From contig NC_088708.1 of the NCBI RefSeq assembly GCF_963576615.1, positions 24,807,191 to 24,871,190 of the forward strand: a DNA stretch of 64,000 nt, in the 5' to 3' direction. A program made the translations under genes and the position numbers. Numbering within the stretch: position 1 is the stretch's first letter; each line of letters begins with the position of its first letter. This document shows positions 47,701-62,200 of this stretch, piece after piece. The notes under the pieces were generated by a model, which worked only from the letters and a program-made list of their open reading frames with translations, had not been told where the DNA came from and ran no database searches. The stretch comes from Watersipora subatra (Eukaryota > Bryozoa > Gymnolaemata > Cheilostomatida > Watersiporidae).

Positions 47701-50700
47701 ATCTTCTGGTTGTCCAATTCCTTCCACCACGTCTTCTGACCTCAACTCTTCATCTGCACTGCTGAACTAGTTGATATGAGCATCCAAACAATGTTTTTGC
47801 AGAGCAAAACTTTTACGCTTTGCATTTAGCACACATGCAAATATGATGTCATAAGTTGTACTTTGGAAAAGAGATTGACAGAATAGAGATGCAGCCTGCA
47901 GACATGTAGCGACTAGTTTACATGTTGCATTTAGCACACATGCAACGCGTAAACTAGTCGCTCATCTACTATCGTGAATGTAAACCATTTTTTATATACA
48001 TGTACTTCGAAGTATTAAGACCGTGTTGAACAAGGAACTACTATTAGCCTGAGAAAGTTATTAATTATTTTTATGATGCTGCTTTCAAAGCTATAATGAA
48101 ACAAAATGAAAAGCTTTGGAGTTGGACAACGAGAGAATTGATTGTTATTGATGTAAACTATTCATTATTATTACGATTTTATGGAAACCTTTCTAATGAC
48201 TGCTTGATATTATAGGTTCAGATTGTCAAAGTGGCGGTCAAATGGAGGTGATGTTCGAATAGAGGGTGGCACTCTATTTTTCAACCCTCTCATAGTGGCG
48301 GTCAAAGAGAGGTGACATTTAAATAGAGGTGGTGTTCAATTAAAGGTTTAACGGTAATAAAAATAAAGTTTTAAGAATGCCCAATAAGCCTACCATGCAT
48401 TTTGCGTTCCATTTCCCTTATTCCCATCTCTTCCTCATCACTGCTGTAGTTGCTAAATGATTCCTAGGAGACAAAAAGACCAATGTTAAATTCATGGCAG
48501 CTTGCTATTAGATACTGTTAGTATGCAGTTAGTACACAGGCATTGATAAATACATAATACTAAATTTACTGCTATGTAGAACAAACTTATTAAGCTTTTG
48601 TGGCCACACCCATTAGATAACTAACAATACCTCATACCCATTAGGTAACTAACAATACCTCATACACATTAGGTAGCTAGCAATACCTCATACCCATTAG
48701 ATAACTAACAATACCTCATACCCATTAGATAACTAACAATACCTCATACCCATTAGATCACTAACAATACCTCATACCCATTAGATAACTAGCAATACCT
48801 CATACCCATTAGATAACTAACAATACCCCATACCCATTAGGTAACTAACAATACCTCACACCCATTAGATAACTAACAATACCTCATACCCATTAGGTAA
48901 CTAACAATACCTCATACACATTAGGTAGCTAGCAATACCTCATACCCATTAGATAACTAACAATACCTCATACCCATTAGATAACTAACAATACCTCATA
49001 CACATTAGATAACTAACAATACCTCATACCCATTAGATAACTAACAATACCTCATACCCATTAGGTAGCTAACAATACCTCATACACATTAGATAACTAA
49101 CAATTATTCATACCCATTAGATAGCTAACAATACCTCATACCCATTAGATAACTAACAATACCTCATACCCATTAGATCACTAACAATACCTATACCCAT
49201 TAGATAACTAGCAATACCTCATACCCATTAGATAACTAACAATACCCCATACCCATTAGGTAACTAACAATACCTCACACCCATTAGATAACTAACAATA
49301 CCTCATACCCATCAGGTAACTAACAATACCTCATACACATTAGGTAGCTAGCAATACCTCATACCCATTAGATAACTAACAATACCTCATACCCATTAGA
49401 TAACTAACAATACCTCATACCCATTAGATCACTAACAATACCTCATACCCATTAGGTAACTAACAATACCTCACACCCATTAGATAACTAACAATACCTC
49501 ATACCCATTAGGTAACTAACAATACCTCATACACATTAGGTAGCTAGCAATACCTCATACCCATTAGATAACTAACAATACCTCATACCCATTAGATAAC
49601 TAACAATACCTCACACCCATTAGATAACTAACAATACCTCATACCCATTAGATAACTAACAATACCTCATACCCATTAGATCACTAACAATACCTCATAC
49701 CCATTAGATAACTAGCAATACCTCATACCCATTAGATAACTAACAATACCCCATACCCATTAGGTAACTAACAATACCTCACACCCATTAGATAACTAAC
49801 AATACCTCATACCCATTAGGTAACTAACAATACCTCATACACATTAGGTAGCTAGCAATACCTCATACCCATTAGATAACTAACAATACCTCATACCCAT
49901 TAGATAACTAACAATACCTCATACACATTAGATAACTAACAATACCTCATACCCATTAGATAACTAACAATACCTCATACCCATTAGGTAGCTAACAATA
50001 CCTCATACACATTAGATAACTAACAATACCTCATACCCATTAGATAACTAACAATACCCCATACCTAGCCTGGGCATGGCTCTCGTGGGGGATTGGGAGA
50101 GAGAGCCTGGGACACATAGCAACACGCGGAGAAGACAACTCTGAAAGTCGACTTCTGAAGTCGCTATTATCACAATCGTTATTTCCGAAGGAGTATCATG
50201 TGACGGTCTTATTTATGATCTACGCGAGTATTATGTATTATTTTTAATCTGAATTGGCAGCTAACAAACGCTGGTTAGTAAGTATGAAATGTTGGTTGCA
50301 TAATAAATCAATCACGAGAGATATATTATTTCATATGTGCAATTCATTATGTTTTGATTTAATTATAATAACAAATTAAATCAATTGAATAAGAAAAATT
50401 CACAATAACAATACAAACATAGCAAACTAATAGCAATAGAACAACAAAAATGAATCGCATGCTGCTAGTAAAGAAAAGTTCATCTAGTTAAAAGTAATCT
50501 CAGTTTTATTTTACTCGCGAGTATTATGATTACTCGCGACAGTTATTATGAACAACTCGGACCTACCACTGCAAAACGGTGCCATCTGAAAGCAAATACT
50601 CTTTTCGAAGCCAGTAGGAAGAACTATAAATTAGTCAAAACCTGCGATAATATGTTGTAAAGCTTGAAACTGTTCTGGTCTCAGTGTAACTATGCTTAGC

Positions 50701-53700
50701 TTAGATAGTAATTTTTGAATCGCTCTATTTTTTATCAGCATAGGAAATAAAACTGCTAACGCGAAAACGCAAGAGAATAGTAACCTATGGTTCTTATCGT
50801 TTTATTATTAAACGGGGTGTTACGTAACCAACCAGTCTATCAAAAATATAGGACTTTTAATTAGATCAAGTCACGTGACCATGACAATAGGCTTTTAAAG
50901 GCGCCACGTCTAATACATTGTGAGATCCGAATCTAACGACACGCTTCCATTAGTATCAGTCTGAGCGTCATATGTAACATATGTCGCTCGTTTTGCAGAA
51001 GTTATCGTACCTTTGTTTCGCTATGTGTCCCAGGCTCTCTCTCCCAATCCCCCACGAGAGCCATGCCCAGGCTACCCCATACCCATTAGGTAACTAACAT
51101 ACCTCATACCCATTAGTTAACTAACAATACCTCATACCCATTAGATAACTAACAATACATCATACCCAAAAGAGAGCTAACCATATCTCATACCCAAAAG
51201 GTAGCTAACCATATCTTATACTCATTATAATAATCTAAAGCATATTACAGTTTATTTATGAACATTGACATCTGCACGGTTTACTGACCTGGAATGTTTT
51301 ATATATAATGCATCACTATCTACTACAAGGCTAGACATGGAAGGTACAGCAACTAAACTCTGTGTTTATGAATATAAATATAATGTGGTGTGCTTTGCCA
51401 GCTTTAAATGTAAAGGTCAGGTCGACATTCTATAATTTGCAATAGGTGACATTTAGGGCATGACAACTTAACAGTCTCTGCCAGCCTCATTATTTTACCC
51501 AATCATCGGATGTTTTTGACAGTTGAGAGGTAAATCTGTCTCCATGTAGCAAAGTTATCAATAGCGGCTTATTTTAAGGTTTAAAAAGGGAGTCCACATA
51601 TAATCAACAATGAGTAAAACAAATAACAAGGCAAGATGTTAGCCTACAAGCCTGTTAATTGAAAACTAGATTTGGGAAAAGGTTGGTCTATAAAGGCCCC
51701 ATAGGTGAAGGTCATTCCCAAAAATTGATTTAACCTAGTTAGACCAGTTTAAATCCCTTTCTTCACCATTGTCAATCAAATATTTCGAGCTTGAGCTATA
51801 TTCTTCATGAAAAGTTGCTCAAAATTTTTAAACCGTACCTACATGTAAATACCATTGCAATTACTTTTTTCAAAACCAACGGCAGCTTACAAAATATTAG
51901 TAAGTTTAACACAGCTTACTTGGCATACTAGCACTTATGAATGCTTTTCTGAACCTCGTTAGTATAGAAAACAGTTCCTGATGTATTAAAAATGTTTACT
52001 TACAAATCTATTCAAAAATTCACACACACGTTTAGGATTCACAATACCGTATTTCGGTTATATAACCATAGCAGTACATTCGAGGAACCTACACCTTTTC
52101 TTGCATAGCTTGTTAACTTGTATCGATACAAAGAAATAGAGATACTTGTTTAGTCATGACACAAATAAGTGCTCACTTGACACAGATCTCATAGAATATT
52201 CGTAAGAAGGACAAGAAACATATCTCTACTCACATATATGTATGCACCAGGTGTGCCAGGTGGGGCTGTAGACAAGGACTTTGATACGCATCCAAAAGAG
52301 TAGCCAGGTTTGACACCTGAAATGAGTTTTATAAATTAAAATACGAGTAATTGGCATGCATGTAAGAAGAGTACGCCACTTTTTGATTAAGTAAAAACTC
52401 ATAAAATACAGCTTAATGCTAAATAGGTGACGAATAATGAGTTCTTGTGAAGTAAACTTTGCAAAAGTTACAAATAGGAGCAAAAGGCATGAAATGAAGA
52501 ACTCTTGTCTGACAGTATATGTTGTCTATTCCATACGCACGCCATTATTAGAGACAAGTTGGCAGAGCTGAAGAAGACATAACAGAAGATGAGTCTTACG
52601 GTATCTGTGTGAGGCACTGGCACTGTGTACGACTGGCCTATCTGTGTTTGTCTGTTTTATTGCTGACTCGGATATAAATCGTGGTCTATCCACCAGTGAC
52701 CGAGATGGTGCTGCCAATGGATGTAATAAATGTGACAACATAATGACAAGGCTCAAATGTATTTTAACCAATTGTAGCAGAGAATGAACCTAAAATGCAA
52801 ATATCAACATAACCATAACTTTCGATAGATTTTAGAAATAGTATAATATAAACTTGAATTTGGATACATGGAAATGTAGAATCACTGATCTCATAGCAAC
52901 AGGCCCTGCTGTCATTTCATATCGTCATATGCTACTCCTTACATGCTATCCTGTATCTTATTTTGGCACAAATAAATGGGTAGACGAATGAACATCATAA
53001 GTAAATTTACCGAAACCTCTGACTGGAGTTGTCATTGGACACCTAAAACTTTATTAATAAATATGAGTGCTGTCAGCCGCCATAATTGAACTACTACAAT
53101 TTCTTGTATTTAAAAGTGAATATGTGACAAATTATTGAAATAAATTTGTGATAAACAAAGCATTCTAATGCCAAGTGTGAGAATAATAAGATAAAGCTGA
53201 ACTCTGCGTATTTTTTTATATTTGTGAAGCTTTGAAAAAAACATTTGCTATAAATTGAAGTACATCTCTTCTATTTATCTTATCTACTGCATTGGTCCCT
53301 ATATATATCCTCAGAGAAATACCTTTGTTTCTGGGTGAATATGCGGATGGTCAATGAACTTTCTAGGTTGAGGCCGACTGCATATGAGCTCAAAAAAAAA
53401 CATTAAGCAGTGGTCTGGACTATATTGTAGTAGCTTTACATAACTAGAGTAAACCAATTACCTGTGTAAAGGAATGTGTTTATTGAACAAGTGCCCCTAT
53501 TAGTTGCAGGCTATTGCAGCAAACTAAGCATTATAGCAAGTTGTATAGCCTGGAAAATTAATTATACCGGCTAGAAAAAAAGTTCACCTCCCAATGGCAG
53601 TTCTAAAGGAGGCTTCTTGGTAATGCTGTGGCTTTATTTTCATATTTAACGATGAACTTACCCAAAATTTTAGGTAGATTTCATCAGAAAGTATCAGTAG

Positions 53701-56151
53701 TTTTCTATCAACTGCCTTTGTTTTTGATGTTTGAGCTGATCTGACTGCCAGGATGTTTCAAGATTAAAATTGACAAAACTTGATCGTGATTAAAACGCTC
53801 AAATTGACTCAAAAGCGCGATTATGATGTCATAAGTTGCACTTCGGAAAAGAGACTGACAGAATAGAGATCTTTAATGCTACAATTTGAACATAATTTGA
53901 AATCAATAACGAGAGAGACCGGCAACCGTGCAACCGGTGATGTCATTACAGCACATATTTTTCTGGTAAATGTTTTAACTGCAATCAAGTTTTGTTTATT
54001 TTAATCTTAAAACATCCAGGCAGTCAGATCACTTCAAACATCAGAAACAATTACAAACGATAGAAAAATACAATTTGTTTTTTGATAAAGTCTACCAAAA
54101 TTTAAAAAAAGGTTTATGTGTGAATAAATGCTAGCCAAAAGTGCAAATGAAAAGAAAAGAGTTGAAGCCTACTCTTTTGCACACTGATCCCCTTCTCACA
54201 GCTCTACGTGACATGTACACTAAAGGCAAGACCTACTCACACGCGTTTAGTGGTGAGGTGAACCTTGGAGGCTGCACAGGCTCTTTGTTAGCGGAGGGAG
54301 TACGAGATGCACTTCGTGGATCTAGCAGTCGCTTTTTATCTTGTTTAATCTATAAAATTAAATTACGTAACATGATAGTAAGTTTTACAATCAAAGCTTG
54401 ACAAAACGGGTCAGAACAGTTTCACAGCAATATTCATATTACATGATATAAATAGAACAGCTGATTGATTGTACAACTGCTGCTGAACTACGCCTAGAAA
54501 TAACTTCAGCGTCATGTGTAGTTACAAAATCTCTGCTCGAGAGTCGAAATACGCAGTCTACATAGACTAATTTTTAGCTAGCCCTAAAGACATGCTACGT
54601 TAAGGAATCCTATATCTAAATTGGTGCGTTTCCATGCTTCAAAGATATACCTCGTAGAAGTTACATGTATTATGAATTTAGAAAAACCCAATTATAAGAT
54701 ATCGTAGGGAAAATGGGTGAGCTAAAGCCAAAGTAAGTTCATGAACAAATAGGATTAAAAGCATTTTGTACATGGGTGTTGACATCTTTTAGTATTTATT
54801 GTAATATCAGTTGAAAGTGTGAGCGCTCTTTTTATGGCTCATATTAGTAAAAGGTTTGTAGCAGTTTTTAACCGTTTTGGTTTTAAATTAAAACTAGATC
54901 AGGGGTCAGCAACCTGCGGCTCCGGAGCAACCTGCGGCTCCGGAGCAACCTGCGGCTCCGGAGCAACCTGCGGCTCCGGAGCCGCATGCGGCTCTTTCAT
55001 CCCCTCGCTCCGGCTCCTCGGACTTTGGATTTTTTTTCCTTTTCTACCATATGCCAAGTAATTCATAAAACTTTAGAAATTTTATTACTAGATTTTGTAA
55101 CATAAATTTAAAAAAAATGGTAGTTATGGTGATAAATCAAAGATTGTCGCTTGTTATGCGTCATTATTTACGTTCTATTACCGTATTATTAGTACCTTAT
55201 CACATGATTGTCACGTGGCTTTAACTTTAACATAAAAGTGCAAAAAACGTACTACCGGATTCGCGCGGAGGGCCAAATCGCTACGAGATACTTTCTGATA
55301 TTATGTCAACGAAGGGGGTTGCACAATTAGAAATCTAGTAAGGCTGACCAGCCACTTGGAACTGCAATATCGTCAACAACACTACTGACAAACAGCAACA
55401 CTAATACAGGTAGTACACCTTATAACAATTTATGCGCCAATAAAACAGCCAAAACTATTTTTGTTCTTTGCAAAAGTGTAATTTTGTTTTCTCAGCAGTT
55501 GAATCATCATACATGCCACACCTTTTCGTTTTATGGTGTAAACATGGTATAAAAACATTAAAAGCTAAACAAAAAAGTTACATGTAGTATTTATTTATTA
55601 AAATATCAAAGGGGGTTTGTGGCTCCCACTGCGTTCTTTTCTGCTGAAAACGGGTCTAAATGGCTCTTCGACTGGAAAAGGTTGCCGACCCCTGAACTAG
55701 ATTAAACCAATTTCGCTAGTACAGCAAATTGATATGAATTACAAGAGCAGAAAATACATGTGGGAAAGTGCATGGGTCTTCAATATAAGTAGGATATCAG
55801 TCGAATTATTGCTTTCAATCATTGAAGGGTACTTTGTAAGACGAAAAATGAATGACCAAATCTTTGTAGTTTTGAGCGTTTGTGTGAGTTTAAGGATGCT
55901 ATGAAGGACAAATACTTGAAGTATAGAGGAGTAATAACTAAGCAGAACAAGCACAGCTCCTGATGCATTAACCAATGGCATGACATCCTGGTGCCTTTGC
56001 TGATGGCTTTAGAAGTCGTCAGAATTACTTGACTGAGAGGCAAGCATTTCCTTCCTTTATAGAAATATGGTATGACAGAGTGTAAATGGAACCATCAGAA
56101 TAACTACTTCTCTCTCTCCCCCTTTCTTCCCCCCTTCTCTCCCCCTCTTTA

Positions 56152-56214
<63 letters not shown>

Positions 56215-56267
56215 CCTCCCTCCCTCCCTCCCTCCCTCCCTCTCCCTCTCCCTCTCCCTCCCTCCCT

Positions 56268-56298
<31 letters not shown>

Positions 56299-59200
56299 GC
56301 AGTCAATCCTTTCAACAATGACTGTTTTATGGTTTAAGCTTTATCACTGACTTCCATGCGGTTCTGTTGTCCACCTTCTCTTGCCATCTGTTTGGGTTTA
56401 GTTCCCTCAACTTCCTGTTATGGTTAGTATAACTAGTAGCGATGCCAAAATGCTAATTTCAACCAAACCTTTTTGCTACTGCAGAATGTTGGCAAAACCG
56501 AGTGTTATGTAAGAGACCCTAAGCAAATTACCTATGCAAGACAGTTGTGACAGTCTGTATAAAATCATCTACATGTATGAGAATACCTCCCAGGGTTAGA
56601 GCCCTCTTGCTCCCGGCTTCATTACATTAAATAAACTGTCGATGTATTGATTCAACACACAGTTGCTATTATTGGCACCAGCTATGGAAGATACAGTTGC
56701 ACAGCCAACATATTCCAAGCTCAGTATTGAGCCAATGTTAGTCATATGACCCTATCAAACTACACTGTCAGGTCTTGTGTTATCACCTGAAGTTAGCACC
56801 TGAAGTAATGGAATGCAGAGCTTTGATCTAATAAAGTGCTGCAATGCCGGTTGAATGATTGCAAGAGGTGAAAACTTTGCCAAAAAAAGAAATGAGAAGA
56901 TAACTTACCTGTTCAGTGACATCCTCTCTAATACATTGTACCATGGCGGAGTCGTGAATTTTGGAGATCCCATTCAACTCTTTTTGTATTTTACTATCAA
57001 TACCATTAATTTCTTCCTCATCACTGCTGTCTTTCTCGTACTTCTTCGCGAGGCTGTTTCTCACTGCAAAGGATTACACTAACATCGGCATCACTGCGTA
57101 AATATTAATATTGATTGTAATAGGTACCTTGCGCCAGGTTGCCACAGTAGTCGCAGCAGTTGCCATGCTTCAACACTGCCTATACTAAGATGTCTTCACA
57201 ATTTAGCGCAGTAACTATCAGATGCCAACACCGCCTATGCTAAGATGTCTTCACAATTTAGCACAGTAACTATCAGATACCTACACTGCCTATGCTAAGA
57301 TGTCTTCACAATTTAGCACAGTAACTATCAGATACCAACACCGCCTATGCTAAGATGTCTTCACAATTTAGCACAGTAGTTACCAAGATGTTTAGTAATG
57401 ACTGCGATAGCAGGAGGGGCAGGCCAGTCTTCCCTCTCAATAGGTGGTATATCTTTTCTGATCTCTGCGCTTGGATAGTGGGAGAGTTTAATAACAGCTT
57501 CTGTATCAGCTGGCCGTTCTGGTGACTTGGAAGTATCTCGAGAGTGAGGCCTCTCTCCTGTCCTTATAGGAGAGCTTCCCCTCAACAAATCAAGCATTCC
57601 TAGAAGACAAGGTTAGCCTTTGACAGCAGGCATTTTCATATCTCTATAAATCTAAACATTAGCTAATTCTTAAATCAAACATCGATAAAATGTTGAGGAA
57701 TCGCAAACCTATGTTCAGTCGGACACAGCGTACCATACGAAGGTTACCGCATGCTTGATTCTACCAAGTTATATACAAGGAAAAGGTTATGGTTCAAGCA
57801 AACTGTGTAGAAGTCAAAGCAGGGCACAAAACAAACTTCAAAATTGTCCATATTTTTTCGTTCGCTCAACAGATCAGACGTAGATAGCTATGCGCTGACT
57901 GACTTGCTGATTGCTGGTTGTGACATGTGACAACACGGTCAGGCATATGTTATAAACACATCACGTCTCCTTTCACTTATTTACATGTAGGCCTAAGTGG
58001 CTGGAATTGCTAGCTTTTATGTTCGTGTTATGACAAACAGTGTTCACTAGATCTCAGGACCAGAAACATAGTCAAGCACACTGGCCAATAGTCAAGCAAT
58101 TAATCACTCCATTGATAAAAAGCCTGGCTGTCTACGCTGCCTGTGTCAACAGAGTCAAGCAACATAATACTATACTACATTCCTAGTTTCCAAAATAATT
58201 AAACCTAAAGTTGAGGGCAGAGCAACTATCAGCCATGTGGCAATGAGCTAGAGAATAATGTAGATACAATTACAGACCAGAAGATGAGTTACGAGAGAAG
58301 GAACAGCCGCTCATTGCCATAGAGTAGATAGTTCAATAGCAGCTAAGTAGTGCAGACAGCGTCTAACGGCAGCAACCACTCGTGTATGGCTTTGCTGGGC
58401 AGCAATAAACCAGTCTTAAACATTATGATCAATAATTTAGTAGCCAATTGAAAGGCCTTATATAGGAAGAATGCAGCATTCTTTATGCTTCAGTACTCAT
58501 GTAGTATTCCCGATATCCTGCTACCTAGTGAGAGTCAGTGCATGAACACCTGGTAAACCAGTTGGAAAATCAAATCAAAAAGTGAAAGTGCACCTGCTAT
58601 AAATGCCTGCTAATACTATGATCTGTGATTACATGCTTATGCAACAGGTAAGACTTTGATTAAGTGTATAATGATACTGCGGTTATCCTTCAAAGCAAGC
58701 ATCCAAGGAGTATCAGCATTAAAGACAGGCAAATATCTGGAGGTTTATAAATAATAATCATAGGATCATATAGAGGTAAAACATACAACAATACTGTGTA
58801 CTGCTGTAGCTATCAGTACGGCCCTATTAATAATCTGGAGATCACTCATTACCTGCCTTCTTGGGTTTCTTCAGCTTTGCGCTGGACTTCGCGTACGAAA
58901 AGTTATCTACAAAAGATAACATACAACACAAAATTTTAGCTGATTTTAAAATTTTGTTAGTTTTTTAAGGTCGATAACAATGTTTCTTATTAATGTGCTG
59001 CTAATAGCAGTTGGCAACTTTGTGTCTGTTCGGTGTGACAATTATTAAATGCCAACAATTCTTAAAATGCTATCATAAGCTGACTGAATTACATAGCATC
59101 TGCGATTCGGAACGAACTAATACATATAGTTTTGCTAGTGCCGGAAAACCGATTAACAGTGCAATACTCATACCATCTGATGTTATCGGAAATGAGAAGG

Positions 59201-62200
59201 CCAAAATGATTGATAATGATCCTAATAACCTATAGTAGCACTCTTATCAGAAAACTCTGTTTACATAAGATTATGCTCAATATAAATATTTTACTGCAAC
59301 TACAGGTGGAGAAGGTCCTGCCTACTACAGTTCCTAGTAATGGATAGGTCCAACTAGCCATGACACTATTTCCTCGAAGGCTCTAGCCAGCTACTGGGTA
59401 CCGTTAGTGAGTTTGAATTGGTAGCTAAAAATGACTTCTACAGAGAAACAAGACCTTTTATAAATGCTAGATAGCTAGTATGCAATGATTGTAGAAGTTA
59501 CTGCCAGGTATGAAACAATTGTCTATGAATATGCTTAGCGAGTCGCTAAAATGTAAAATAAGCCACAAAGTATGTTTGAAAAATTACATGCAAGTGACCT
59601 ACATTCATAAATAACATCACCATATGAAAACAGATGTTGATTAGTGAAGGGGTATTCTGAGGAATAATCTTTGTCATAAAATCAGTCAAGATGTATATTT
59701 TTAACAATATTTATTGGTAATATAAATTTCTTTAGATTTCAGTGCAGCAACTCAAGGCAGGCTGTTAACAATTTAATCTTTATGTTAATGTTTAAGAGTC
59801 TGAACGCCGAGAAAAATGAGGTCAAAAAATTGCAATTTTATCACAAGCTAGCGTTGTTACCACGCTTTTTGAGCTCATTTTTTTCGGCGTTCAGCCTATT
59901 AACCATCCTGTAACAAGCTACCAGCAATTTCAAATAGTTTATCTACCTTTTATAAAAGACTGAGATTATTTTGAAGGCTGAATTTAGATAATAATTGGTT
60001 TCAAGACACACATCTCTATCCTTCTAAAACTAACTAAACATCCCCAAGTTCCATTTTTAAAAAGCTAGCACACGTCACATATTTATGGGTGGAGCTTGCT
60101 GTGTCGATTGTATTGTTTTCGAGACCAATATTGAAGCGCTGTAAAAACGCCTTCATGAATTTGAAAGTTAGTGGATCAATCTTTATTTTGAGTACAAAAT
60201 CGGAATCAACGTGTCTGATTTACTTAGAAACAACGATAAAACTTGTATGTGGCAGTTATGGTTTAAGGCATTGTTGGTCTGCTGGTGCTTTAGCCGTATA
60301 TTAGAGATGAACTTACACACAACTTTAGTAGATTTTATCCAAAGGTATCAGTAGTTGTCTATCATCTGCGACTGTTTTTTATGTGTCTCACTGCCAAGAT
60401 GTGTCAAGATTAAAATCAAACGATAATTAAACTATAAAAGTTGTACATGGCAGTTGTGGTTTAATGCAATTAATATCATTGATAAATGTAACATACATCC
60501 TACATTCCACAAACTATGTTTTAAGCCAATATGACAGCTTCTGAGAGAGCATAAGATTTCCATTACAAAAATACATCCTTTCAAAAAAACACATCATGCA
60601 ATATAGAACATGACAACTAACACCCTTACAGTTCAACAGCTGGGTGTCCATGTGTGGTTTTCTATGCCAAGGTAATGAGTAATGTAAGGATTGATTACAG
60701 ATACAAAGGTGAGGCGGTCATAGACAGTTGCTAGTCTGTTTGTCTGTCATGTTTCCTGCTAAATTTTTAGACTTGAAGGATAAATTTTATTGGCAACAAG
60801 CCAAAGTGAAATCAAATTTCATTATGAAATCTTTAAGCGCTGGTAGTTCACCGATATGCAAAAGTGTCACAAGCAATGACCTCCTCACATTGGTTCAGAA
60901 CACAAGCTACTTGTCCTATGCAAAATCACTCACAAAATGTGACAATGCATCAATAAAATTTTGAGCAATGATGGCTTCAAAAATCACAATACAGTCAAAC
61001 CTTCATATATGATCACTTCAGCATACGAATTAAATTTATTACGTACAGTGTAATCCTATAAAATATTTGTTCCAACATAACGTTTCAAATATACGGAGCA
61101 GACCAAGAAATGAATTAAGTTCACGTGTGAAGGTTTGACTGTGTTCCTGGCCGTCGAGGCACTTGGTGTTAGCTTGTGCTTACGATAGAGTGAGTTGCAC
61201 TGTTATTTGAGACAGCAGCACTTACATCAGCATTGTCTGCCAATTTAATGTTAATACGCAGATAAAAGTGAAGGATAATTAGCAACAATTCAAAAAAGAT
61301 GTCAGAAATCATACAATATAACTGAGCAATGATAACAGGCTGGTGGTTGCTCTCACTATTCAGTTAAATGCTTGCATAATAATTCTGTGGCTGAAACGTT
61401 ATAGGAGCAGCTCAGCGACAGTACAGAACACACCATGCGGTACAGTGGATATAGCAATGAATGATGCGGCGCTAGAAAACCGCGACAAGAACACATATAT
61501 ACAAGAACACATATATAAAGATACAAGACTGCGCGATTGTGCTGTAGTCATCAATGTAGTAGTATCAAAAACATTGATGACACACCGGTCCTAAGACAGC
61601 TATCAAACCATGAATTATTTTATCAGGGCTACTTTAAAAAAACTATTTCTGAATTTTAACTGTTTTATATGACAATTTACTTGAGAATAAAAGTAGATCC
61701 ATTTTAAATTTCTTTTTTTAAAAAGATTCTTCTATCAGTGAGAGATCACAGGCTATTTAAGAGACAAGTTAAGCAGTTAGTAAGATGGGTAGATGTAGAA
61801 TACTAACTGACTAGACATATAAGTACGACCCGCTGCTATACTCTATGGTGACTTCTATTGATTATCAATTAATATTCCAAGGCAGCAATACACGATCCAA
61901 TAATACAATCGTCTTTTACTTTACAGAGAATTGACTTTCTCAGGCTAGTAAACAGCCTTGCATGCCCAAGTACACCAAGCAGCGACTAATAACATATACA
62001 CAGACATTTAATCTATACAATATATAAAAGTTTCGTGAAAGACGCAAGCTGGAAAAGAGTAGCACTAACATGGGTGACTTCTATCTGTGTGATTATCTCA
62101 CAGAAACGCTAGAAAAAAGACTGGGGATTAACAAAACTGTGACGTTAATGATAAAAATAGCGTCTTCCCCTTTTTACTACTTGTAGTTAAGCAGTTTTTG

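Noticed and set aside
48605-51215. Regular 28-bp repeats resembling a CRISPR array
   Set aside because: Units are head-to-tail with no unique spacers and lie in an animal intron; it is a satellite.
53323-53377. Alternative reading of the 55-nt abLIM exon as RPQPRKFIDHPHIHPETK
   Set aside because: It looks protein-like, but that frame cannot connect in phase to the exons on either side, whereas the chosen frame links 54349-54241, 53377-53323, 53042-53011 and 52710-52600 without a break.
56025-56350. Open frames rich in Arg/Glu on - and Leu/Ser/Pro on +
   Set aside because: Both are translations of the CT/CCCT microsatellite.
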